64,000 bases of DNA from Bog-159 sp963738375 (GTDB taxonomy: Bacteria > Acidobacteriota > Terriglobia > Bryobacterales > Bryobacteraceae). Below the pieces are notes generated by a model. It searched no databases and was not told the DNA's origin. It saw only the letters and a program-made list of their open reading frames with translations. How positions within the stretch are numbered: the stretch's first letter is position 1; each line of letters starts with the position of its first letter. The translations under genes were made by a program, and so were the position numbers. The DNA lies in NCBI GenBank assembly GCA_963738375.1, contig CAVTWL010000002.1, forward strand, positions 248,001 through 312,000, read 5' to 3'. This document shows positions 17,736 to 25,755 of this stretch, piece by piece.

Positions 17736-18486
17736 TCCGCTCGATCTGACCGGCCGGACCGTTATGGTGACCGGCGCGTCCTCGGGCATCGGGCGAGAGA
17801 CGGCCCGTGTGATCGCCGAACTGGGCGGACGCGTGATTGCCAGCGGGCGCAGCGAAGACCGGCTCGCCGATACCGTGCGGACGCTGCGCGGCGGCGGCCA
17901 CCGCGCGGAACCGTTCGACCTCGCCCAGACAGACGGGATTCCGGGGTGGCTGAAGAAGCTCCGCGGGGACTATGGACCGTTCGACGGGTTGGTACACAGC
18001 GCCGGTACGCATGCCCTGCGGCCCTTGCGCGCGCTCAACGCCGCGGCGGTCGACGAGGCCATGAGGGTGAGTGTAACGGCAGCCATCATGTTGGCGAAGG
18101 GCTTCTGCCAGCGGGAGGTAGCCAATGCGGGCGCCAGCATGGTGCTGCTTTCGTCGGTCGCGGCACTCACGGGGGAGGCGGCGCAGTCGGCATACGCCGC
18201 CAGCAAGGGCGCGGTCGCGGCGCTGGTAAAGTCGCTCGCGGTAGAACTGGCGGCCACGCCGATACGGGTGAACTGCGTGGCGCCCGGCCTGGTTCGCTCG
18301 GAAATGGCGATCGAACTACTTGACATGCTGACGCCCGACCAGGCCGCGGCTTTGGAAGCGCAACATCCGCTGGGCTTCGGTTGCCCGCGCGACGTGGCGC
18401 TGGCCATCGCTTTCCTGCTGGCGGATACGGCGCGTTGGATCACGGGAACAACGCTGGTGGTCGACGGTGGCTACACCGCCCATTGA
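17728..18486 (+). CDS. Short-chain dehydrogenase, FabG-like
   Basis: 252 residues, classical SDR. The cofactor motif TGASSGIG is at residues 15-22, the structural NAG-like motif appears as HSAG (90-93), and the catalytic set is Ser142/143 with Tyr156-x3-Lys160 (YAASK). The closing VNCVAPGLVRSEM and ITGTTLVVDGG are typical of 3-oxoacyl-ACP reductases. With the adjacent ACP and KAS III, the likely reaction is reduction of a 3-oxoacyl-ACP to 3-hydroxyacyl-ACP. A sugar ketoreductase is the alternative and cannot be excluded, because classical SDRs share these motifs. Confidence 0.85.
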   Translation: MSNPLDLTGRTVMVTGASSGIGRETARVIAELGGRVIASGRSEDRLADTVRTLRGGGHRAEPFDLAQTDGIPGWLKKLRGDYGPFDGLVHSAGTHALRPLRALNAAAVDEAMRVSVTAAIMLAKGFCQREVANAGASMVLLSSVAALTGEAAQSAYAASKGAVAALVKSLAVELAATPIRVNCVAPGLVRSEMAIELLDMLTPDQAAALEAQHPLGFGCPRDVALAIAFLLADTARWITGTTLVVDGGYTAH

Positions 18487-18494
18487 GGAATTCT

Positions 18495-19160
18495 ATGAAG
18501 CGATTACTGATTGTGGGAGCAGGCGGATTCGGGCGGGAAATCCTGTGCTGGGCGCGCGACATCGAAGCGGCGCAGGCCGAATGGGAAATCGGCGGATTCC
18601 TGGATTCGAACCCGGCCGCGCTGGAACCGTACCGCATCGCGGAAGGCGTGGTGGGCGATCCGGCTATATTCCGTCCTACGTCAAGCGACCTGCTGGTGTG
18701 CGCGCTGGGCGACCCAGCAACACGCCGACGATTGGTGACCGCGCTTCTCCAACGCGGCGCGCAATTTGCCAAGCTGGTGCATCCTTCCTGTGTGGTGGGC
18801 GCGGACTGCCGCATCGGCGAGGGTTCGGTGCTCTGCCCCGGCGCGGTGCTGACCACCAACGTCACGCTGGGAAGGTTCGTCACCGTGAATCTGGGCGGGA
18901 CCGTAGGTCACGATGCCGTTGTGGGTGACTGGTGCAACCTCAACGTGCACGTAGACCTCGCGGGCCACGCCATGCTTGGCGACGGCGTATTTACCGGCAG
19001 CCACGCATTCGTGCTGCCGGGTGTAAGAGTGGGCGACGGAGCGGTGGTAGGGGCGGGCGCGGTGGTCACGCGCAACGTGCCTGCCGGATGCACGGTGTTC
19101 GGCGTGCCCGCGCGGCAAATCGTGACCAGAGCCGCACTGGCGGCGGAGGCGGCGCAATGA
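18495..19160 (+). CDS. PglD-like sugar N-acyltransferase
   Basis: 221 residues. The N-terminal Rossmann-like UDP-sugar domain begins with LLIVGAGGFGREIL, and the C-terminal half is a left-handed beta-helix of hexapeptide repeats (IGEGSVLCPGAVLTTNVTLG, VGDWCNLNVHVDLAGHAMLG, VGDGAVVGAGAVVTRNVPAG). This is the architecture of PglD, NeuD and VioB-type acyltransferases, and the general-base histidine is present in GGTVGHDA. PglD uses acetyl-CoA; here the neighbouring ACP, KAS III and SDR suggest the donor could be an acyl-ACP. GAGGAA precedes ATG 18495. Its stop overlaps the KAS III start (ATGA). Confidence 0.88.
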   Translation: MKRLLIVGAGGFGREILCWARDIEAAQAEWEIGGFLDSNPAALEPYRIAEGVVGDPAIFRPTSSDLLVCALGDPATRRRLVTALLQRGAQFAKLVHPSCVVGADCRIGEGSVLCPGAVLTTNVTLGRFVTVNLGGTVGHDAVVGDWCNLNVHVDLAGHAMLGDGVFTGSHAFVLPGVRVGDGAVVGAGAVVTRNVPAGCTVFGVPARQIVTRAALAAEAAQ

Positions 19161-20161
19161 ATGCGGCAATCGGAGGCATCGAGTACCACCTTCCGGAAGG
19201 CCGGCTGTTGAATACGCAGCTCGCGGCGCAGTTTCCCGAGTGGAGCGCGGAGAAGATCGAAGAGAAAACGGGCATCGTGGAAAGACGGATCGCGGCGCCG
19301 GACGAGTGTTCGTCGGATCTGGGAACGGCGGCGGCGCGCAAGCTGTTCGCCAGCGGAGTGTGCCTGCCGGGCGATATCGACTATCTGCTGTTTTGCACGC
19401 AGAGCCCGGATTACTTTCTGCCCACCAGCGCGTGCCTGATGCAGGAGCGGCTGGGAATTCCGACAACCGCCGGAGCACTGGACTTCAATCTGGGTTGTTC
19501 AGGGTACGTGTACGGTCTCGGACTGGCGAAAGCGCTGGTGGAAACGGGGCAGGCCGGCAACGTACTGTTGGTGACCGCGGAGACTTACAGCAAATTCATT
19601 CACCCGCAGGACAAGAACGTGCGCACGATTTTCGGCGACGCGGGCGCGGCCACTCTGATACGGGGGACTCGCGACAGCCGCGAGTCGATCGGCCCGTTCG
19701 TCTACGGCACGGATGGCTCGGGCGCGCGGAACCTGATGGTAGCGGGCGGCGCCATGCGCGAGCGCGCGGGGAGCGAGGGCCAAGTGGACCTTTATATGAA
19801 CGGTCCGGAGATTTTTGCGTTCACCCTAGACGTGGTGCCGCAAGTCGTACGCGACGTTCTGGCGCACGCGGGCAAGAGCTTGGACGAGATCGATCTGTTC
19901 GTTTTCCACCAGGCCAACCGCTACCTGCTGGACCACCTGCGAAAGAAATTGAAGATTCCCGCCGATAGATTCTTTATCTGCCTGCGCGAAAGCGGCAATA
20001 CGGTATCGGCGACGATACCCATCGCCCTGCGCGAGGCGGAGCGGGAGGGACGGATACGGCCGGGAGACCTGATCCTGGTGGCCGGTTTTGGGGTTGGTTA
20101 TTCATGGGGCGCCACGCTGGTCCGGTGGCAATCAAGGAAATCTTCACAATGGCCCAACTGA
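19157..20161 (+). CDS. 3-oxoacyl-ACP synthase III (KAS III family)
   Basis: 334 residues, thiolase fold. The Cys-His-Asn triad of FabH enzymes is visible: Cys114 (DFNLGCSGYVYG), His251 (FVFHQANRY) and Asn281 (RESGNTVSATIP). KAS III condenses an acyl-CoA with malonyl-ACP. This copy is far from the fatty acid gene fabI and inside the polysaccharide operon with its own ACP, so I infer a dedicated role: making acetoacetyl-ACP or a similar short chain for a sugar acyl group. Start ATG 19157 overlaps the acyltransferase stop. It may also resemble homologues in flagellin glycan islands of Pseudomonas, where KAS III is linked with modified viosamine. Confidence 0.9.
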   Translation: MNAAIGGIEYHLPEGRLLNTQLAAQFPEWSAEKIEEKTGIVERRIAAPDECSSDLGTAAARKLFASGVCLPGDIDYLLFCTQSPDYFLPTSACLMQERLGIPTTAGALDFNLGCSGYVYGLGLAKALVETGQAGNVLLVTAETYSKFIHPQDKNVRTIFGDAGAATLIRGTRDSRESIGPFVYGTDGSGARNLMVAGGAMRERAGSEGQVDLYMNGPEIFAFTLDVVPQVVRDVLAHAGKSLDEIDLFVFHQANRYLLDHLRKKLKIPADRFFICLRESGNTVSATIPIALREAEREGRIRPGDLILVAGFGVGYSWGATLVRWQSRKSSQWPN

Positions 20162-21339
20162 GTTTTGCACCGGCTTCGCTCGAAGCCAGAACGGCGCCTC
20201 TGTTCGGAGAGCGCTTCCGGTTCATTTGTCCCACGCTGCCGCCTTTGGAGCGGATCGTCGCGGAGTACCGGCAGGTATATCAGCAAGGGCTGATCACGAA
20301 CGGCAGCCTGGTGGCCAGGTTGGAGGCAGCCGTTTGCGAGCGGCTGGGTGTCCGGCACTGCGTCGCCGTGTCGAGTTGCACCAGCGGCCTGATGCTGACG
20401 ATGCAGGCGCTCGACTTGCGCGGCGAAGCCATCCTGCCCAGCTTTACGTTTTTTGCCACGGGGCACGCCGTGCTGTGGAATGGCTTGCGTCCGGTCTTCG
20501 CCGACTGCGACGCGAACACCTGGAACATCGATCCCCAAGCGGTGGAACGAGCCATCACCCCGCTGACTTCGGCCATCGTCGCGGTGCACCTTTACGGCAA
20601 TCCAGCGCCGATCGCGGAGTTGGAGTGGATCGCCCAGAAGCACGGGCTGAAGCTGATCTTCGACGCGGCGCACGGATTCGGGTCCAGCTACCGAGGACAG
20701 GCGGTGGGACGGTTCGGCGACGCGGAAGTCTTCTCGCTATCGCCCACGAAGCTGCTGGTAGCAGGCGAGGGGGGGTTGATTTGCACGAATGACGCGGTCC
20801 TTGCGCACCGCCTGCGCGCCGGCCGGAACTACGGCGACCTCGGCAGTTACAATCCGATGCTGCTGGGGATGAATGCGCGCATGACCGAATTCAATGCCGC
20901 CCTGGCGCTGGCGGGTCTGGACCTGGTTAGCGCCAAAGTCGCGCGCCACAACCAACTGGCGGCGCTGTACACGGCGGAACTCGATGGCGTGCCGGGCATC
21001 GGCTTTCAGCAGATCCCACAGGGGCACGTTTCCAGCTACAAAGACTACTCCGTGCGGGTCGATCCTGGGGCCTTCGGGTCCACGCGCGACGAACTGGCAG
21101 CGGCGCTGCTGAAGGAGAACATCGAGACCAAGAAGTACTTCTATCCGCCGCTGCACCAGCAGATGCTGTATCATCCGTTCGCCAATCGCGGGCCGCTGCC
21201 GTCCACCGAATTGGTGGCGGATGGCATTCTCAGCCTGCCCATCTACGAATCGCTGCCGGCTGAAACGGTACGCCAGGTAGCCGCGGCGATTCGCGGCCGG
21301 GCACGGGCGCGCAACGGGGCTGAGGCGCTGCCATGCTGA
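20149..21339 (+). CDS. DegT/DnrJ/EryC1 sugar aminotransferase
   Basis: 396 residues. PLP enzyme that aminates a nucleotide keto-sugar. The PLP lysine is Lys191 (SLSPTKLLVAGEGG), with the cofactor aspartate in FDAAHGFGSS (Asp162) and the usual LPSFTFFATGHAVLWNGLRPVFADCD segment. C-terminal features include RNYGDLGSY, GMNARMTEFNAALAL and the KKYFYPPLHQQ region, as in WecE, PglE and VioA. It should supply the amino group that the PglD-like enzyme acylates. ATG 20149 lies 12 bp inside the KAS III gene. The keto-sugar dehydratase that would feed it is not obvious unless the membrane-anchored SDR next door does so. Confidence 0.9.
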   Translation: MAQLSFAPASLEARTAPLFGERFRFICPTLPPLERIVAEYRQVYQQGLITNGSLVARLEAAVCERLGVRHCVAVSSCTSGLMLTMQALDLRGEAILPSFTFFATGHAVLWNGLRPVFADCDANTWNIDPQAVERAITPLTSAIVAVHLYGNPAPIAELEWIAQKHGLKLIFDAAHGFGSSYRGQAVGRFGDAEVFSLSPTKLLVAGEGGLICTNDAVLAHRLRAGRNYGDLGSYNPMLLGMNARMTEFNAALALAGLDLVSAKVARHNQLAALYTAELDGVPGIGFQQIPQGHVSSYKDYSVRVDPGAFGSTRDELAAALLKENIETKKYFYPPLHQQMLYHPFANRGPLPSTELVADGILSLPIYESLPAETVRQVAAAIRGRARARNGAEALPC

Positions 21340-22886
21340 GGAAGCTGCGAAGGCTAAAGTGGCGGCAGATTGCGCCGCGCATGGCGGCCGATTATTTGAC
21401 GGTGCACGCCAGCATGCTGGCGGCCCTGGGGATTTCGGTAGTGTACCGGACGGCTCTCGGCAACGGGCTGGGAGCGCAGCAACTGATCGCGGGCTTCCGC
21501 CACTACTACGCGACTTTCTTCCTGCTGCTCTCGCCCATATTTCCGATGCTTTTCCTGCTGCATGGTTTCTACACCTATGGGCGATCCTACGAGGGGAGGC
21601 GCAAGGCGTGGTTTATCCTGCGCGGCGTAACGCTGGCGGTGACGTGCTTCTTCGCGGCCGATTTCCTGTTGTTCAAAATGCAGAGCACCGGGCGGAGCGT
21701 GGCTCTGCCGTTCGTGGTTCTCGCGGGGGGCGCGCTCTGCGCGGCGCGGATGGCGAAGGGAGCGATCGACAATCACTACGGGCGAAAGCCGGAAGCCGAT
21801 GCGGGCGCGCGCCCCCGGCATGTGCTGGTAGTGGGCGGCGCGGGATATATCGGATCGCTGCTGGTGGAGAAGCTGCTGGCGAAAAGCTACCAGGTGCGCG
21901 TGCTCGATAGCCTGATCTACGGCGGCGAGCCGCTCGATCCGGTGAAGCACCATCCGAACTTCGAACTGATGCGCGGCGATTGCCGTAATATCCAGGACGT
22001 GGTCAAGGCGGTGCGGGGCGTGGACACGGTCATCCAACTGGCGGCCATCGTGGGCGATCCGGCGTGCGAGCAGGATCGCACTTCCGCGCTCGAAGTCAAC
22101 TACGCGGCAACTCGCATGCTAATCGAGATCGCCAAGGGCAACGGCGTACGCCGGTTGATCTTCGCTTCGAGTTGCAGCGTGTACGGCGCATCGGACGAAG
22201 AGGTGGACGAGCAGTCCGCGGTGCGCCCGGTTTCGTTTTACGGCCACACGAAGGTCGATTCCGAACGGGTCCTATTGGAATCGAGTACGGAGACGTTTCA
22301 TCCGACCATTCTGCGCTTTGCCACCGTGTTTGGCCTTTCCTACCGGCCGCGCTTCGATCTGGTGGTAAATCTCCTGTCGGCCAAGGCCTCGCAGGACGGC
22401 GTAATCACCATCTATAACGGCCGCCAGTGGCGCCCGTTCATTCATGTGCGGGACCTGGTGGAAGCGGTGGCGCTGGTGCTCGAATCTCCGGTGCACGTGG
22501 TGGGCGGACAGGTCCTGAATGTTGGCGATTCGCGGCTGAATTACTGCCTGTCGGGAGTGGCCGAAACGATTCGCGAAGTGTTCCCCGCCACGAGCGTCGA
22601 GCACGTAGACAATGCGGACTCGCGCAATTATCGCGTGAGTTTTCAAAAGATCGAAACCGCCCTGGGATTCCGCGCAAGCTACACGCTGCGCGACGGCATC
22701 GACGAGCTGCGGCGGGCGTTCGAGACTGGATCGATCCGGGATTACACGGACGTACGGTATCACAACCAACGCTTTCTGCTGGCGTCCGGCAGGCCGGGGC
22801 ACAAGAGCGAAGTGGATGCACAGGTGATGGCGGCGTTCTCCGGCGCGCCGGTGAATGGGCACGCGGCGCTGGTGGGCGCGGATTAG
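21333..22886 (+). CDS. Membrane-anchored NAD-dependent sugar epimerase/dehydratase
   Basis: 517 residues in two parts. The first ~140 hold four hydrophobic segments (about 21-40, 58-78, 90-110, 120-135), like the membrane region of WbpM/CapD or of WbaP-type transferases. From about residue 160 there is an extended SDR: HVLVVGGAGYIGSLLVEKLL (NAD motif), VIQLAAIVGDP, SSCSVYG and the catalytic Y-x3-K in SFYGHTK, then FATVFGLSYRPRFDLVVN and FIHVRDLVEAV. The C-terminal ~50 residues are a tail. The catalytic domain resembles UDP-glucose 4-epimerase-like enzymes, not the WbpM catalytic type (which has an S-M-K triad). Last gene of the operon; it overlaps the aminotransferase stop by 7 bp. Substrate unknown. 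Confidence 0.8.
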   Translation: MLRKLRRLKWRQIAPRMAADYLTVHASMLAALGISVVYRTALGNGLGAQQLIAGFRHYYATFFLLLSPIFPMLFLLHGFYTYGRSYEGRRKAWFILRGVTLAVTCFFAADFLLFKMQSTGRSVALPFVVLAGGALCAARMAKGAIDNHYGRKPEADAGARPRHVLVVGGAGYIGSLLVEKLLAKSYQVRVLDSLIYGGEPLDPVKHHPNFELMRGDCRNIQDVVKAVRGVDTVIQLAAIVGDPACEQDRTSALEVNYAATRMLIEIAKGNGVRRLIFASSCSVYGASDEEVDEQSAVRPVSFYGHTKVDSERVLLESSTETFHPTILRFATVFGLSYRPRFDLVVNLLSAKASQDGVITIYNGRQWRPFIHVRDLVEAVALVLESPVHVVGGQVLNVGDSRLNYCLSGVAETIREVFPATSVEHVDNADSRNYRVSFQKIETALGFRASYTLRDGIDELRRAFETGSIRDYTDVRYHNQRFLLASGRPGHKSEVDAQVMAAFSGAPVNGHAALVGAD

Positions 22887-22908
22887 AGGCGATGCCCGGC
22901 GCCGAGTT

Positions 22909-23916
22909 CTACTCCGGATAGGGCTGCCCATTCTTGACCACACGTATCTGGTGATCGGTAAACTGGCGGTGAGCGCCGGGCAATTCGATCTTGGGCATGT
23001 GGCAGGTGGTGCAGTCCTTTTTGGCGACCGGACATAGCTTCTGGGTCACGCCGTGGCAGGCCAGGCACTTGGCATCGTAGCGCGCCGCGCTCGCCACATA
23101 CTCCTCGTGCGGATTGTGGCACGCCGTGCAGCGGATGCGCTTATCGTCGGCGTCGTAGCATTTGCTGTTAGTCAAGCGGTATGGCTGGAACCGGACATTG
23201 GCCAGGTTATGCGGTCCATGCGCCGCGATGTCCGCCCAGGTTCGATGGCAGCGTCCGCAGAATTCGTTGGTATCCTCCGCCGTCAAATCGGCCAGATGGG
23301 GCATCGCCGCGGCCTTGGCATCGCCTTTCGAGACCGCGTCCATGTGCTGCGCCGCCTTGGTATGGCAATTCTCGCAGAGGACTCCCGCCTTTAGGCTCTC
23401 GGGGTGAAACGCATTGCCGTGTATGGCGTCCGTCGAATGACATGCGAAGCAACCGATCACATCTTCGCGTGACATCTCGCGCCCGGCGGCTTGGGTCAGG
23501 TCTTTGGGAGTCGTACCCAGGGCGCCGAAGGTGAGATCAAGAGCATCGATCGCTTTATAGAAGCTCACCCGGCTCTCGTAATAGATGCCGTTGCGCTCGA
23601 AGACGTAGGTCTGCCCCGCCGCGCCTAGTCCCACAGCCCAACCCAACGGCACGGTAATGGTTTCGCTACCGTCGGTAACGCTATAAATGCTGCGCGCTCC
23701 CTCGCGGGCAATTCGGTAGGTGAACTTTCCGAAGTGAAAGGTGAGTTGCGGATGTTCGCGCAAAATGGTGCAATCGGCGATCAGCTCGAGCGCGTGGCCC
23801 ATGGACGTCGCGGGCTGGGTAGCGGCCTCAGCCCTGTGACACGTAGCGCACGTTACCGTAGCGGCGGCGGCCGGCATGGCGGCAGCCAGCATAAACCACC
23901 CAAAAACCCGAAGCAT
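22909..23916 (-). CDS. Seven-haem c-type cytochrome
   Basis: 335 residues with a signal peptide (WFMLAAAMPAAAATV) and seven CxxCH haem-binding motifs: CATCH, CFACH, CENCH, CGRCH, CTACH, CLACH and CTTCH. It must be exported and matured in the periplasm. The spacing resembles the cytochrome c554/NrfA-related multihaem family, but I cannot name the substrate or partner. A hydrophobic block (about 45-135) without haem motifs precedes the second motif. It is convergent with the epimerase gene, 22 bp apart. A TATAAT hexamer sits 9 nt before the ATG, suggesting a leaderless start. Role: electron transfer, otherwise unspecified. Confidence 0.88.
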   Translation of the reverse strand: MLRVFGWFMLAAAMPAAAATVTCATCHRAEAATQPATSMGHALELIADCTILREHPQLTFHFGKFTYRIAREGARSIYSVTDGSETITVPLGWAVGLGAAGQTYVFERNGIYYESRVSFYKAIDALDLTFGALGTTPKDLTQAAGREMSREDVIGCFACHSTDAIHGNAFHPESLKAGVLCENCHTKAAQHMDAVSKGDAKAAAMPHLADLTAEDTNEFCGRCHRTWADIAAHGPHNLANVRFQPYRLTNSKCYDADDKRIRCTACHNPHEEYVASAARYDAKCLACHGVTQKLCPVAKKDCTTCHMPKIELPGAHRQFTDHQIRVVKNGQPYPE

Positions 23917-23925
23917 CCCTGCCCG

Positions 23926-23931
23926 ATTATA
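23926..23931 (-). promoter_or_regulatory. Consensus -10 hexamer of the multihaem cytochrome gene
   Basis: TATAAT on the minus strand ending 9 nt before the ATG at 23916, with no Shine-Dalgarno. The perfect consensus and position support a start at or near the start codon. Confidence 0.45.
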
Positions 23932-24061
23932 TTACGGTCCTGGAATGGCTGTGAACCAGACGAATCCTTGGCATAACCAAGGCGCGGCCCGATTGACGTC
24001 CGAATCAGCCAGCACTGGGATTACGCTGGTGTCAGAAATCGATCGATTGGACAGCATGGGT

Positions 24062-25666
24062 TCAGCCGTTCAGCGGCCAGCCGGCGCGATAGGTGCGCTT
24101 GAGAAAGTCGTTGGCTTCCGCGGGATTGGCGATGCGTCCGCTTTGGGCGTCGTATTCGAGCCTCTTCCCCGCCCTGTGAGCCACCAAGCCGAGGAGCATC
24201 TGCTCGATCATGGAGCCGGCGTAGTCGAAGTCGCAGTGGGTCTTGGAGCTTGTGCCGTGGGTCACGCCGTTGTACTTACCTTTGCAGGCCTCGATCCACT
24301 CGACTTGGAAAATGTCGGGGCGGCGGCTCTCGATGCTCCCGTTCTTCCGTGCCGCCAGAATCGCCTCGACTTCGGTATTGGGGAGGCCCAGAGCGGCAGG
24401 GACGCCTTTCGCGGTGAACTGGATTGCGGGAAATCCGGTGGCGGTGGGTTTGGCGTCAGGTTCGGCGGTAAAACCTACCGGCAGAGGCCGCGGCTCGCGT
24501 GGGGCCTGATGCTGGGGGGCGGGGCGCGGCGGCTCTTGCGTGGGTTGTCCGACTCCGGCTACCAGGGCTTCCAGACGATCCTTATCCCGATGCTTGTAAT
24601 AAGTGAGGTCGCCATCGTCGTTGTTGGGAAGGATCATGCGCGTGGTAAAGTCCGCGAGGATGGACCCTTTGGTTCCTTCGAAAATAGCTCCGTTGCCGAT
24701 CTTCTCGATGTCGATGAACCCGCGTGGGGCCTTGGGCTTGAGGCCGCCCTGATACCACACCAGGGTTAGCGGCCCGCGCCAAGCGTTGGCGGGATGCTCG
24801 AAGGTGGCCTTGAGTTTTACCGGGCAGATATCGGGGTTGTATTTGTCGCTGACTTCCTGGTCAATCTCTATCGCCGAGGGGCCGCCGGCGTCGACGACGT
24901 TCCAAACCAAATCCATGGTGTGGGCGCCCATATCGCCCATCTGGCCCACGCCGAAATCGCGGTACATATTCCAGAAGAGGCAGTTCAAGCCGCTGGATCC
25001 GCCGAAGTATTGGGGGCTGTAGGGGTGATACGCGGAAGGGCCGATCCATTGCTCGTAATGCAACTGCGACGGGGGCATGCCCTGGGTGGCGGGGTAACCC
25101 GGGCGCGGCAACTGGCGGCTGTCCCAACTATGCACGGTCTTCAGTTCGCCGATTGCGCCATCCATGACCAGTTCGCGCAGGCGTTGGAAATTGGGATAGG
25201 CGTGGCGCTGGGTGCCATGCTGGGTGGCGACCTTGGCTTTGCGCGCTATATAATTCGCGCGCACGGTACGCGCCTCTTCCACGCTGATGCCGAGCGGCTT
25301 TTCACAGAAGACGTGCATGTCGCGGTTCAACGCCCAGTTGGCGATGAAGGCGTGATGATGGTCGGCGGTGCAGATGACGACTGCGTCGATATCTTTCTGG
25401 TCGAGCATGCGCCGCCAGTCCCAATAGGTCCTGGCGTTGGGGAAGATTTGCAAGGCTTCTGTAACGCGCTGGTCGTTGATGTCGCAGAGAGCCACCACGT
25501 TTTCGCGGATCAGCGAGTTGTAGTGGGCCGTGCCGCGGCCCCACACACCCACCAGCGCTATATTCAGCTTGTTGCTGGGCGCGTTTTGGCCCCGCAGCGT
25601 TCCGCTCTTCAGGATGGTCAACCCGGCGGCAGCCGCCGCGGTTTTCAGCAAATCCCGTCTTTGCAC
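24062..25666 (-). CDS. TAT-exported Gfo/Idh/MocA oxidoreductase
   Basis: 534 residues. An N-terminal twin-arginine signal (RRDLLKTAAAAAGLTILKSG) precedes a Rossmann NAD(P) motif (NIALVGVWGRGTAHYNSL) and the family signature CEKPLGISVEEA (about residue 126-137). The C-terminal half is the alpha/beta sugar-binding domain. The Pro-rich stretch around 385-415 (TQEPPRPAPQHQAPREPRPL) is an unusual insert. The GTG at 25666 has AAAGGAGA about 7 nt before it, so I prefer it to the longer frame. Family members oxidise or isomerise sugars; secreted copies expand in Acidobacteria and Planctomycetes. No sugar partner is adjacent. A second family member lies at 30824. Confidence 0.88.
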   Translation of the reverse strand: MQRRDLLKTAAAAAGLTILKSGTLRGQNAPSNKLNIALVGVWGRGTAHYNSLIRENVVALCDINDQRVTEALQIFPNARTYWDWRRMLDQKDIDAVVICTADHHHAFIANWALNRDMHVFCEKPLGISVEEARTVRANYIARKAKVATQHGTQRHAYPNFQRLRELVMDGAIGELKTVHSWDSRQLPRPGYPATQGMPPSQLHYEQWIGPSAYHPYSPQYFGGSSGLNCLFWNMYRDFGVGQMGDMGAHTMDLVWNVVDAGGPSAIEIDQEVSDKYNPDICPVKLKATFEHPANAWRGPLTLVWYQGGLKPKAPRGFIDIEKIGNGAIFEGTKGSILADFTTRMILPNNDDGDLTYYKHRDKDRLEALVAGVGQPTQEPPRPAPQHQAPREPRPLPVGFTAEPDAKPTATGFPAIQFTAKGVPAALGLPNTEVEAILAARKNGSIESRRPDIFQVEWIEACKGKYNGVTHGTSSKTHCDFDYAGSMIEQMLLGLVAHRAGKRLEYDAQSGRIANPAEANDFLKRTYRAGWPLNG

Positions 25667-25755
25667 AGTTCGTCTCCTTTGGCGGCCAGGCGCCAAACCC
25701 GGCCAACATGATTATATCCCCGTGCTTGCCTGAACCGAGAGTGCGGTATCCGAAT

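Noticed and set aside
18600..18620. tRNA-like GGATTCGAACCC
   Set aside because: It lies inside the acyltransferase coding sequence and no cloverleaf surrounds it.
23966..23982. Hairpin CCTTGG/CCAAGG as a terminator of the MocA gene
   Set aside because: Only 6 bp and no T-run on either strand.
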